From CAG-390 sp964384555 (GTDB taxonomy: Bacteria; Bacillota; Clostridia; Oscillospirales; CAG-272), in assembly GCA_964384555.1 (NCBI GenBank), contig CAYLLA010000002.1, forward strand, positions 12,045 through 76,044: a stretch of DNA of 64,000 bases, written 5' to 3'. The translations under genes were made by a program, and so were the position numbers. This document shows positions 46,107 to 53,866 of the stretch, piece by piece; position 1 is the first letter of the stretch, and each line of letters opens with the position of its first letter. The notes beneath the pieces are model-generated. The model saw only the letters and a program-made list of their open reading frames with translations, was not told where the DNA came from and made no database searches.

Positions 46107-47330
46107 TTATTTGACAGTGACTTTCTTGTAGGCTTTTTTGCCGCGGCGGAAGACTATTCCCGCACGCAGTGCATCGCCTGTGTATTTTGCCTTAAGATCC
46201 GTCACCTTTTCGCCGTCGGCGGAAACACCGCCCTGCTCAACGGCGCGGCGTGCCTCTGATTTGGAGGCCACAAGTCCCGCCTTTACAAGGATGGTGAGTA
46301 TATCCATGTCGCCCGCCTCGTCAAGATCCGCGGCGGAAAGCTCGGTGGTGGGGATGGCGGCATCCGCTCCAGCTCCAAAGAGGGCGCGTGCGCTCGCCTC
46401 GGCGCGTTCTGCCTCCTCCTTGCCGTGAACAAGCGAGGTGAGCTCAAAGGCCAGTATCTCCTTTGCGCGGTTAAGATCGCTGCCCTGCCAGCCGTTCATT
46501 TCGTTTATCTGCTCCATAGGCAGGAATGTCAGCATGCGGATGCACTTAAGCACGTCATCATCGCCAACGTTGCGCCAGTACTGATAAAAGTCGTAGGGGC
46601 TGGTCTTTTTGGGATCGAGCCAAACGGCGTTGCCCGCGGTCTTACCCATCTTTTTGCCCTGCGAGTCGGTAAGCAGGGTAATGGTCATGGCGTGGGCATC
46701 CTTACCCAGCTTGCGGCGGATAAGCTCTGTGCCGCCCAGCATATTGGACCACTGGTCATCGCCGCCAAACTGCATGTTGCAGCCGTACTTTTGGAAGAGA
46801 TAATAAAAGTCGTAGGACTGCATTATCATGTAGTTGAATTCAAAGAAGGAGAGACCCTTTTCCATGCGTTGCTTGTAGCACTCGGCGCGCAGCATGTTGT
46901 TGACAGAGAAGCATGCGCCGACCTCGCGCAAAAGCTCAACATAGTTGAGGTCAAGCAGCCAGTCGGCATTGTTGACCATTTGAGCCTTGCCCTCGCCGAA
47001 TTCGATAAAGCGCTCCATCTGACGGCGGAAGCATTCCGCGTTGTGATCTATATCCTCGCGTGTCAGCATCTTGCGCATGTCGGTACGACCGGAGGGGTCG
47101 CCTATCATCGTTGTGCCGCCGCCGATAAGAGCTATGGGCTTGTTGCCCGCCATTTGCAAACGTTTCATAAGCGTGAGCGCCATAAAGTGGCCCGCCGTCA
47201 GGCTGTCGGCAGTGCAGTCAAAGCCGATATAAAACTTTGCCTTGCCCTCGTTCACCATACTGCGGATCTCGTCCTCGTTGGTTACTTGGGCTATGAGACC
47301 GCGCGCCCGGAGTTCTTCGTAGATAGTCAT
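46107..47330 (-). CDS. tyrS: Tyrosine--tRNA ligase
   Basis: A 407-residue class I synthetase. MTIYEELRARGLIAQVTNED starts the protein; the HIGH-equivalent is LTAGHFMAL, the Tyr pocket is in QSYDFYYLFQKYGCNMQFGG, and the KMSKS-equivalent is GKKMGKTAG. The last 65 residues form an S4 domain for tRNA binding. AAAGGA stands seven bases before ATG 47330. No T-box leader was seen upstream, although tyrS is T-box controlled in many Bacillota; only about 100 bases separate it from the preceding gene. Confidence 0.96.
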   Translation of the reverse strand: MTIYEELRARGLIAQVTNEDEIRSMVNEGKAKFYIGFDCTADSLTAGHFMALTLMKRLQMAGNKPIALIGGGTTMIGDPSGRTDMRKMLTREDIDHNAECFRRQMERFIEFGEGKAQMVNNADWLLDLNYVELLREVGACFSVNNMLRAECYKQRMEKGLSFFEFNYMIMQSYDFYYLFQKYGCNMQFGGDDQWSNMLGGTELIRRKLGKDAHAMTITLLTDSQGKKMGKTAGNAVWLDPKKTSPYDFYQYWRNVGDDDVLKCIRMLTFLPMEQINEMNGWQGSDLNRAKEILAFELTSLVHGKEEAERAEASARALFGAGADAAIPTTELSAADLDEAGDMDILTILVKAGLVASKSEARRAVEQGGVSADGEKVTDLKAKYTGDALRAGIVFRRGKKAYKKVTVK

Positions 47331-47432
47331 TTTATTTTCCTTTCGGGGATGTTTTGTGCGTTTTTGTGCGATGGCCGTCACCGGTGTGCGGGGGGGCGTA
47401 TCGATCGATCCGTCCGTGCCGGCGGCTGATCA

Positions 47433-48965
47433 TCATTGACCCGTCATCGCCTCGTTTATCTTTTTGATGCTTGCGTTCATAACGGATGCGATGGACTTTG
47501 CATTGCGCGCCCAACCGGAGGCCGTGTTGTTTTTAACGGCATTGCGGAAGGGGGCGTAGGAGTTATTGGCAAGAGGTGTGGTGAATATACGTCCAAGGTC
47601 CATAACGACCGTGCGCTTTATCATGTCATACATCACGCTGTCGTCGGGGCTTTCGGAATAGCGTATCTTCATCGACTGCTCAAACAGTGCGGGTGTTACT
47701 CTGCGGTAGCCCTCGGATCCCATGCATTCAAGCACGGCGGCGGCCGCATCGGCATCACGTGCCTTTACTGATACCGAGTAAAGCGTGTAGGGGAATGCCA
47801 TGCAGGTCTTGTATTCCGTCTGGTTAAGATCGTATTTCGGTATGGGCAGGAGGCCGTATTTAAAGCTTTCGGATCCGTCCTTGAGAGAGCCGGAGGCTAT
47901 GTAAACACGGTCGATGGTGAATATCGTCTGCTCGGCAAGGAATGCCTGCACAGAGGACTGATTGCTTACCGTGCCCTTGGCGTAAGCGTACCCGCTGGAG
48001 TGCAGGAAGTTTGTAACCTTTTCAAGCAGATTTGCGGTCTTCTCTCCTGTATAATCGGGGGAGATAGCCAGCTCGCCATCGGCGTTTTTGATAACAGAGC
48101 CGATATCCGAGCCGATAAAGAATGCATCAAAGTGCAGATCTATCGTTTCAAAGCCGTAAAAATCGCCGTAGTCAACAAGTCCGTTGCCGTTATCGTCGCG
48201 ATAAATGCCTTGGCACAGCTCGATCAGCTTATCGATAGTCCACTTGCCCTCGTTTGCGATGGCGTAAAGATCGGCCACCGTCATATCCGAATGATGATCC
48301 ACAAACAGGGTCTTGTTAAAGAATGTTGCGTACATCATGTAAAGCATGTTGGTGGAGATATCGCCGGAGGTGAAGTACAGCTTGCCATTTATCGTTGCGC
48401 TGTCGGTAAGGCTTTCCGGCCACCAAGGCTTTTCAAAATCAATGTGATCGAGCGCCAGCAGGTTTTGGGTAAGACCGTTCATTGCAAGCGTTGCGGCCGT
48501 CATGCTGTAGCCGGCAAAGATATCATATCCGCCGCCGGCGGCAACACTGTTTGTAGCGGCCTCAACAAAGCCCTTTTGATTGTTAAAGTTGCCCTTTGTT
48601 CCCACCCAATCGAGGGTAACGCCCAGGCGCTCTTCAACCTTTTTATTGCGCTCTATAAGTCTTGAGTTGACGATATTGCCGTCATTTTGATCTTCCTCAA
48701 TAAAAAACTCGGGGCGCTCAACATCAGACCAGTACAAAAACGTGACTGTGTCGTTTATCTTAAGTGTCTCGGGCAGATCGTCATCCACAAAGGCGCTGGT
48801 GGTCTCCGGGGTGGCGGGGTCGCTCGTGTTGGGGAGAGTCGTGTCATCGGGGTCGGGCGTTTGGTCGTTTGCGCAGGCAGTAAAGGTCAGCGCAAGCGTG
48901 GTGAGAGTGGCAAGAGCCGCCAGCGCGGCAATGATTCTTTGGAACATCTTTGTACTTTGCTTCAT
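47433..48965 (-). CDS. Extracellular solute-binding lipoprotein
   Basis: A 510-residue protein with lipobox FTAC (about residue 31), a Thr/Pro/Asp spacer, and a family 1-type solute-binding fold (TVTFLYWSDVERPEFF, GYDIFAGYSMTAATLAMNG, GKLYFTSGDIST, FYGFETIDLHFDAFFIGS). Such proteins catch sugars or oligosaccharides for an ABC importer, but no permease genes are adjacent. GGAGG lies eight bases before the ATG. It may share a transcript with tyrS. Confidence 0.88.
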   Translation of the reverse strand: MKQSTKMFQRIIAALAALATLTTLALTFTACANDQTPDPDDTTLPNTSDPATPETTSAFVDDDLPETLKINDTVTFLYWSDVERPEFFIEEDQNDGNIVNSRLIERNKKVEERLGVTLDWVGTKGNFNNQKGFVEAATNSVAAGGGYDIFAGYSMTAATLAMNGLTQNLLALDHIDFEKPWWPESLTDSATINGKLYFTSGDISTNMLYMMYATFFNKTLFVDHHSDMTVADLYAIANEGKWTIDKLIELCQGIYRDDNGNGLVDYGDFYGFETIDLHFDAFFIGSDIGSVIKNADGELAISPDYTGEKTANLLEKVTNFLHSSGYAYAKGTVSNQSSVQAFLAEQTIFTIDRVYIASGSLKDGSESFKYGLLPIPKYDLNQTEYKTCMAFPYTLYSVSVKARDADAAAAVLECMGSEGYRRVTPALFEQSMKIRYSESPDDSVMYDMIKRTVVMDLGRIFTTPLANNSYAPFRNAVKNNTASGWARNAKSIASVMNASIKKINEAMTGQ

Positions 48966-49119
48966 GGTACCGTCCTCCTGTGATAAATGGTGGCCTGTGG
49001 CCTTGTTACCGATTTAATTATACAGTGTTTTAAATGGATTGTCAATACCTGCAATATATAAAATAAACTTATCCTTTAATGCTCTCGCGGGGGAGTGCGG
49101 GTGCGCGGTCTGCGTGCCT

Positions 49120-49875
49120 TTATGCCGCGAGCATGTCAAGCGCAGCGGTAACTATGTTCATGGCGCCGCTGACGGCCATGAAGATATAAACGTATTTTTT
49201 GATCTTTTTGCCGTCAAGACGGTCAAATACCCGCCCGCCGAGCCAAAGCCCCAGCGCCATGCCGATAACGCCGACCGCAAAATAAACGATCACGTTTTTG
49301 GTAACAAAGCCGGCGGCCACCTTGACGCATATCGAGTAGATATTGGATATCGTAAAGTAGGCCTGTATCGTGGCCATATAGTGCTTTGTATCCTGCTCGG
49401 ATTCCATATAGTATATAACAACGGGAGGTCCGCCCATTGAAAACAGACCGCCGAGAATGCCGGAAAGGCAGCCGCAAATCAGTCCGCCGTACCATGTGGG
49501 GCGGATATGTATCTTTTTTGAAAATACCAAAAAGTAAATGCTCAGCAGTATCAGTGCCGCACCAAGCAGCATGCGCAGCAGTGCATCCCCCTGACCCTTC
49601 ATAAAGTTGACGGTGATAAAAATAAACGCCATGTTGCCGATCATGGGGAAGACGAGATTCTTCCAGTTGATGTCGCGGAACATCCTTGCCGCAACGGCAA
49701 GCGACATCAGCATCGAAAGCATGGTGCTGAGCGCGTTTGCCTCGGTGTAGAGGGGCAAAACATAGGGGAGGAACGTCATGGCAAAAATGCCGAAACCAAA
49801 CCCCGACACACGCTGAATAAAGCATGCGCCAAAGGCAATGAGTGCTATAAGGATCAGTTGCAGAGAGGTGTCCAT
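49120..49875 (-). CDS. TauE/SafE-family permease
   Basis: A 251-residue protein with about eight helices in two halves. It has the family's start LIAFGACFIQRVSGFGFGIF and the matching second-half motif LSGILGGLFSMGGPPVVIYY. The family exports sulfite, sulfonates or other organic anions. There is no adjacent sulfur gene, so the substrate is open. Weak ribosome site. Confidence 0.9.
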   Translation of the reverse strand: MDTSLQLILIALIAFGACFIQRVSGFGFGIFAMTFLPYVLPLYTEANALSTMLSMLMSLAVAARMFRDINWKNLVFPMIGNMAFIFITVNFMKGQGDALLRMLLGAALILLSIYFLVFSKKIHIRPTWYGGLICGCLSGILGGLFSMGGPPVVIYYMESEQDTKHYMATIQAYFTISNIYSICVKVAAGFVTKNVIVYFAVGVIGMALGLWLGGRVFDRLDGKKIKKYVYIFMAVSGAMNIVTAALDMLAA

Positions 49876-49988
49876 CTTTGTGTGCTCTTTTCAAAAAAGA
49901 TATATATGAATATAAAAAACATATAACTTATTTTAACACAATTCGCACGCCGTGTCAAGCACGCAAAGCTGTCTTTTTGCCGCGCATG

Positions 49989-50204
49989 TCATGCACTTCG
50001 CGGTTGCGGGCGAGGCTCGACCCGGACATACGGGGCGGGATCGGAGAAATAGAAAGAGCGGATTTCCTCACATCCATCGCCGCTTTTAAGATCCTCATCA
50101 GAAAGGATCTCGTCCGGTTCTTTCTCGGTCGGTTCGATGATCTCATCACCCTTTTCTTGCTGTCCGTAGGTCAATGCTTCCTTGTCATTCATTCGCTTCG
50201 TCAT
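49989..50204 (-). CDS. Small acidic hypothetical protein (71 aa)
   Basis: A short frame with a very acidic middle (EIIEPTEKEPDEILSDEDL), possibly disordered. No ribosome site stands before ATG 50204 or the next Met, and no family was recognised. It begins just past the immunity-gene hairpin, so it may belong to the same mobile island or be spurious. Confidence 0.35.
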   Translation of the reverse strand: MTKRMNDKEALTYGQQEKGDEIIEPTEKEPDEILSDEDLKSGDGCEEIRSFYFSDPAPYVRVEPRPQPRSA

Positions 50205-50216
50205 TATATGATCAAA

Positions 50217-50244
50217 GCAGGTGTACCTACTGCGGTACACCTGC
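50217..50244 (-). terminator. Terminator of the immunity gene
   Basis: An 11-bp perfect stem (50217-50227 with 50234-50244), followed by TTTGAT on the minus strand; 17 bases past the stop. Confidence 0.65.
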
Positions 50245-50260
50245 TTCTACCGGTTTAGAC

Positions 50261-50584
50261 TTACTCTAACGCTTTCAATCTATCTGTTTCAAAATCCTCG
50301 ATCACAAAACTGCCATCATTGATTGCGTTTAAGCGAGAGACTATTTGTGCGATAAGATCAAGCATAACTTCTTTTTCAGCCTTTTCTTTTTCGTGATTAA
50401 ACCAACAAGGTTGATTATGCGAATCAAACTCGTAATAATCATCAAACATATCGGAAGCTTGTTTGCAGTAGTTTTGCAGAATTGTATCTTCTTCGATAAT
50501 TGGCAAATCATCAGTTATGATTCCATCTTCGTATGTCCATATAGGACTGTGTAAAAACTCGTTCATGATTTTAATTACAACCAT
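50261..50584 (-). CDS. Putative immunity/antitoxin protein
   Basis: A 107-residue acidic protein (LHSPIWTYEDGIITDDLPII, ASDMFDDYYEFDSHNQPCWF). The start ATG 50584 has AAAGGA nine bases upstream and lies 6 bases after the full-length toxin stop. Small acidic proteins directly after a nuclease toxin domain are usually its inhibitor. No named family was recognised; the role is inferred from position, charge and size. Confidence 0.6.
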   Translation of the reverse strand: MVVIKIMNEFLHSPIWTYEDGIITDDLPIIEEDTILQNYCKQASDMFDDYYEFDSHNQPCWFNHEKEKAEKEVMLDLIAQIVSRLNAINDGSFVIEDFETDRLKALE

Positions 50585-50590
50585 AATTAT

Positions 50591-51038
50591 TTATCCTTTC
50601 TTTTTTGGATATGCTGAGACAACAAATCCATTCGTGCCCAAACCAGTAATTACATGGTAGTTGCCCTCATAATAATAGGTTCGTTCATAGCATTCGCGAG
50701 ATCTTTTTTTTAACAAGCTTGTTATCAATCACTGTGCCCTTGCTAATTACTTTTTCTAAAAAACTCGGGATCTGATCTCGCGATACTCCAAAAGCTTTTT
50801 TAAAATCCACAGCGTGTCCCGGGGTTTGTCCATTACCGTCAAGTATATGCTTCAAGCCCGCGTATGGACTACCTGTTTCAAGCCACACCGTTTGCCCTGT
50901 TTCATCTTGGGTTATGAACACAAGATTCTCTTTGGTGAATTTTACACCGTTTTTCTCCAAATCTGCAATCAGGGCCTCTGCAACATGGTTTCTTTCACCA
51001 TTGGTTCTGCCAAATCCGCCGTGATATCCTGTACCCAT
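50591..51038 (-). pseudogene. PBECR-like nuclease toxin domain, frameshifted at an A8 run
   Basis: From ATG 51038 the frame reads MGTGYHGGFGRTNGERNHVA, WLETGSPYAGLKHILDGNG and IPSFLEKVISKGTVIDNKL, like the Barnase-EndoU-ColicinE5/D-RelE nuclease domains at the ends of phage and polymorphic toxins. At a run of eight A (50711-50704 on the minus strand), the frame leaves the fold and stops at 50685. With seven A it would continue as SRECYERTYYYEGNYHVITG and GTNGFVVSAYPKKKG to a stop at 50591, right before the immunity gene. So the toxin is inactive or slippage-switched here, or the run is misread. Confidence 0.7.
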
Positions 51039-51703
51039 CAGGCGATCACCGCCTTTCGACTTTGCATATAGTCACTGTCGAATTGCAGTATTTCTATGCC
51101 CATAGCTTTATACTTGGCAAATATGTAATCAGGTGCAGTTCCATATACGACGATTGCTGTCGGCTCTAATGTATCAACCACATAGTTTAAGCCGTCTTTG
51201 AAATATTTTCGCTCGGTCAGTAGCTTTATGCAACCGTGAGAGCCTACTGCAATGACACCATGCTTATTAACGCCTGCACAAGACGCTTCAAATGTTCGTT
51301 CATCCCCAAAGCGTATGTTGGGAATGACGGATACGCCATGCTCCTGTAACCAACAACCGATTGCTCTGCTTCGGTAAATATTCCATTGTTGCATTACCAA
51401 TGGCATATCTCTATAGACGCTGAAATCGGGAGAAATAACGCCCTTGAACTTCTTTAGAATTGGGAGATATTTGTTCGGCCTATTCCATAATCTCTCAAAA
51501 ACAGCATCGTCCTCGTAGAAATGTACCCAAGCATCATAAGAGGTGTGGTTAATGGCTTTTGAAAATGCTGTCAGCTTTTCCGGCTTCTTTAGTTCGTTTT
51601 TTAAACAAGGGATTTCAAGCGAACTATCATAGGTCGCATTTTTGACTAAAAATGCGTGAAAAACATCTTTGCACCCACTACGAGTGCAATTTTCTTTTGA
51701 CAT
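51038..51703 (-). CDS. DUF4417 protein
   Basis: A 221-residue protein with the DUF4417 landmarks: WVHFYEDDAVFERLWNRPNK, ISPDFSVYRDMPLVMQQWNI, YRSRAIGCWLQEHG, VIPNIRFGDERTF and AIVVYGTAPDYIF. The family occurs on phages and integrative elements and has no known activity. AGGAGG lies eight bases before the ATG. Its stop overlaps the start of the toxin gene by one base, so toxin translation is coupled to it. Confidence 0.87.
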   Translation of the reverse strand: MSKENCTRSGCKDVFHAFLVKNATYDSSLEIPCLKNELKKPEKLTAFSKAINHTSYDAWVHFYEDDAVFERLWNRPNKYLPILKKFKGVISPDFSVYRDMPLVMQQWNIYRSRAIGCWLQEHGVSVIPNIRFGDERTFEASCAGVNKHGVIAVGSHGCIKLLTERKYFKDGLNYVVDTLEPTAIVVYGTAPDYIFAKYKAMGIEILQFDSDYMQSRKAVIA

Positions 51704-51761
51704 ATATTATGCCTCCTTATTTGTTGAATTGCAAAATATTTTTGAATTTTTTCGATTTTCC

Positions 51762-51790
51762 TTGCAATTTCTCTCTAGATGTGGCATAAT
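51762..51790 (+). promoter_or_regulatory. Promoter of a candidate small RNA
   Basis: TTGCAA (51762-51767), 17-base spacer, CATAAT (51785-51790), with a start expected near 51797. Confidence 0.6.
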
Positions 51791-51796
51791 AAATAT

Positions 51797-51877
51797 AGCG
51801 ACATATTGGATGCTCACATCCAAAGAGAAGGCACGTTGTGAATTGTTGCAGCAATTTACAATGTGCTTTTTCTTTTT
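51797..51877 (+). ncRNA. Candidate small RNA in the DUF4417-ImmA gap
   Basis: About 80 bases with a short hairpin (GGATG/CATCC at 51808-51821) and a 15-bp terminator hairpin (51831-51845 with 51852-51866), followed by TTTTTCTTTTTT. Two pairs in the terminator stem are G-U on the plus strand; read on the minus strand they would be C-A mismatches, which supports plus-strand transcription. No peptide with a ribosome site is visible. It runs divergently to DUF4417 and lies antisense to the ImmA-DUF4417 intergenic transcript. Confidence 0.5.
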
Positions 51878-51931
51878 TGCTTTCTTACAATCAAACAACA
51901 TCACCGTCCTTTCCTTAAATTTATATTTATA

Positions 51932-52483
51932 TTACACAGCTTTATAAAAAAGCTGAAGCAATCGTAATTCGTAATCGGTATAGTCCTTATAGCCGTAAGT
52001 TAACCATTTCCGATAATAGTTGAGTGCATAACATGCCGCCTCAAAGCTCACGTTAAAGATATTGGCAATATCATGCGGATCATCTAATTTCAACTTGTGT
52101 ACCAGCACAGGCGGAACAAGTGCATATTTGGCAAAGAAATTCACTTCTTTATCTGCAAGTTCGCTATCCTCGCTGTGGTCTAAAGCACTATGACCTATTT
52201 CATGCATGATCGTATTGTTGATACGGCCATATTCTTTTTTGTCATTATAATAAATGTACTGCTCTCCGGTGTTCTTCTCCACCAAAAATCCATCTTCGCT
52301 CTTTTTCAAAAGAAGCCATTGTTTGCTTTGGTGTATTGCCGAATACGGAATGACCTTAATGCCCATTTTGGTTGCAAGTTCAAACCCATTCACAGGCACA
52401 CAGCAAACGTTGTATTTCACAAATAAATCAACAACGATCCGCTTGATCTCTTCACACCTTGCGTGTGATAAAGAAATTCCCAA
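51932..52483 (-). CDS. ImmA/IrrE-family metallopeptidase
   Basis: A 183-residue protein with the zinc motif MHEIGHSALDHSED (about residues 95-108), the third ligand in a downstream acidic helix, and the family's tail EAACYALNYYRKWL. ImmA of ICEBs1 cleaves the element's repressor to start excision. It lies 2 bases after an XRE repressor gene, the classic repressor-protease pair of integrative elements. Confidence 0.92.
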   Translation of the reverse strand: MGISLSHARCEEIKRIVVDLFVKYNVCCVPVNGFELATKMGIKVIPYSAIHQSKQWLLLKKSEDGFLVEKNTGEQYIYYNDKKEYGRINNTIMHEIGHSALDHSEDSELADKEVNFFAKYALVPPVLVHKLKLDDPHDIANIFNVSFEAACYALNYYRKWLTYGYKDYTDYELRLLQLFYKAV

Positions 52484-52485
52484 TA

Positions 52486-52797
52486 TTACTCCTCCCCTAA
52501 CAATACTTTGATCAATTCTCTTTTTTCCTGTTCTGTCATGGAAGAGGCGTTTCGTGCAATCATGCGTCGAATGCCGTAGTGGTTATATTCTGTGCATTCG
52601 ATACCGAGCAAAAAATCGGATGTGGTGTGGAGAGCTGTAGCCATGTTTGCTAATGTATCCGGTTTGGGTTCTCGATCACCGGAAATATATCTGGAGATTA
52701 CGGCTTCCGTTACTCCTATGCACTCGGCTAATTCTTTCTGAGTCATGCCTTGTTTTTTCAAAGCTTTGGTTATACGTGAGCCTAATTCCTTTCCCAT
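52486..52797 (-). CDS. XRE-family repressor
   Basis: A 103-residue protein. The helix-turn-helix is ITKALKKQGMTQKELAECIG then VTEAVISRYISGDREPKPDT, with a short C-terminal tail (SMTEQEKRELIKVLLGEE). ATG 52797 has AAGGGG upstream; an in-frame start at 52821 is less likely. It is expected to repress its own promoter, which carries a near-perfect palindrome over the -35, and to be cleaved by the ImmA-type peptidase encoded next. Confidence 0.92.
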   Translation of the reverse strand: MGKELGSRITKALKKQGMTQKELAECIGVTEAVISRYISGDREPKPDTLANMATALHTTSDFLLGIECTEYNHYGIRRMIARNASSMTEQEKRELIKVLLGEE

Positions 52798-52838
52798 GAT
52801 GGTGCCCCTTTCTGTGATCATATCTCGATCGCAATTGA

Positions 52839-52867
52839 ATTATATCACATACTTGCCAATTTGTCAA
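52839..52867 (-). promoter_or_regulatory. Consensus sigma-A promoter of the XRE-ImmA unit
   Basis: Minus strand TTGACA (52867-52862), 17-base spacer, TATAAT (52844-52839): both boxes perfect. Confidence 0.9.
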
Positions 52868-52868
52868 G
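52852..52868. promoter_or_regulatory. Palindromic operator candidate over the -35 box
   Basis: A 17-bp near-palindrome (CTTGxCAAxTTGxCAAG), overlapping the -35 of the repressor promoter, the expected place for autoregulation. Confidence 0.55.
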
Positions 52869-53030
52869 TTATTTTGCCTCTTCTGGGAAAATATTTATAT
52901 AGTGTCACAATAGATGCGAGACTTAAAAGTAAAAAAAGTACAAAGTGAGCGAGTCCTGTTAAAGCGGAAATACCCCAGATAGCAATACCTCGATCACATC
53001 AAGCAACATTGCAGCGGAAGGTATCCTGCC

Positions 53031-53240
53031 CCGCTCGGTGAAGGATGGCTTAATACCTACCTTGCCGATGGGGATGAACAAGCGCAAGAAATGCTGACCT
53101 CTCAGACGGCATAGCTTGCCAAGACTTACGTTGTCGATCAACACATCAAAGAGACCGATCAAATGAGGTGGTTGGATACTCTGCGGCAGACGGGACTTTA
53201 TGAAGATACTTTTCGGAAAGTCATACGACGAATAACAAGT
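53031..53240 (+). pseudogene. TnpV-like remnant with internal stop
   Basis: A plus-strand frame reads GWLNTYLADGDEQAQEML, a TAG at 53112, then LAKTYVVDQHIKETDQMRWL and degenerate sequence. The LNTYLAD-DEQA and VxxHIK-TDQMxW pattern recalls TnpV of mobilisable transposons. The N-terminal third is absent and a stop interrupts it, so it is decayed. The call rests on remembered family patterns. Confidence 0.5.
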
Positions 53241-53266
53241 GATCGCTGTCCCGCGGGGCAGCGATC
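53241..53266 (+). terminator. Terminator-like hairpin
   Basis: A 12-bp arm (53241-53252) pairs with 53255-53266 with one G-U pair, followed by TTCTTT. It sits after the TnpV remnant and before the SASP gene. Confidence 0.5.
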
Positions 53267-53390
53267 TTCTTTAGCGGCAGGCATTCGAATAAAAATTCCC
53301 ATTCATAAAGCGGGGCGGGCGGCGCAAAATAGTAGCAGAGAACGCGATACGCCGAAGCGCCTACAGCGCCGGACGCCGCAAAGTGTCACG

Positions 53391-53436
53391 GCATACGCGG
53401 ACTCAATTAATATAGATCGTGAGCATCCGCGTATGC
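53391..53436. promoter_or_regulatory. 11-bp inverted repeat upstream of the SASP gene
   Basis: GCATACGCGGA (53391-53401) is repeated in inverted form at 53426-53436, ending 25 bases before the start codon. It contains a GCATA like a sigma-G -35, but no convincing -10 follows. Confidence 0.4.
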
Positions 53437-53460
53437 GAGTGCACACACAAGGAGTTTAAA

Positions 53461-53661
53461 ATGTCCAACAATAAGAATCTTGTTCCCGAAGCTAAGGCTG
53501 CACTTGATAAGTTTAAGATGGAGGCCGCAGGTGAGGTCGGTGTTGATCTTGCCAACGGTTATAACGGTGATCTTACCTCCCGTCAGGCCGGCTCTGTTGG
53601 CGGTCAGATGGTAAAGAAGATGATCGAAAAGTACGAGAACGATATCAAGTCCGGCAAATAA
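53461..53661 (+). CDS. Alpha/beta-type small acid-soluble spore protein
   Basis: A 66-residue SASP: NNKNLVPEAKAALDKFKMEA, then the family signature VGVDL-NGYNGDLTSRQAGSVGGQ, and MVKKMIEKYE. These proteins coat spore DNA and protect it from UV and heat. AAGGAG lies 7 bases before ATG 53461. Codon use is strongly biased toward GCT, CTT, AAG and GGT, as in very highly expressed genes. The germination protease site would be in the GEVGVDL region (E-V). Expected to be transcribed by sigma-G in the forespore. Confidence 0.95.
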   Translation: MSNNKNLVPEAKAALDKFKMEAAGEVGVDLANGYNGDLTSRQAGSVGGQMVKKMIEKYENDIKSGK

Positions 53662-53713
53662 AAGCAAAAACTGAGGCAAACTCACAACAGTAAAAGAAAA
53701 TAAGACAAAAAAG

Positions 53714-53738
53714 GGGGATCGGTCAAGTGCCGATCCCC
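53714..53738 (+). terminator. Terminator after the SASP gene
   Basis: A 9-bp stem (53714-53722 with 53730-53738), followed by TGTAGTTTG. Confidence 0.7.
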
Positions 53739-53866
53739 TGTAGTTTGTCACAAAGCGATCCTTTATATTTATTTCTCGGCGAACTCACAGGCTTTGATCC
53801 CGGTGTCCAAAAGCGCTGTTGATCCGCGGTGTGAAAATAATGCTCGCCTCCGCGGCGGTCATCTTC

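Noticed and set aside
46425..47429. 334-residue plus-strand frame over tyrS
   Set aside because: Antisense shadow of a clear tyrosyl-tRNA synthetase; no domain seen.
47331..47432. T-box leader for tyrS
   Set aside because: Only about 100 bases, with no T-box sequence (TGGNACC) or antiterminator fold visible.
53391..53440. Sigma-G promoter of the SASP gene
   Set aside because: GCATA is present, but no CATANNNTA-type -10 at the proper distance could be found.
53163..53459. 98-residue frame starting in the TnpV remnant
   Set aside because: After about 25 residues it runs through a terminator hairpin and the SASP upstream region; composition is noncoding-like.
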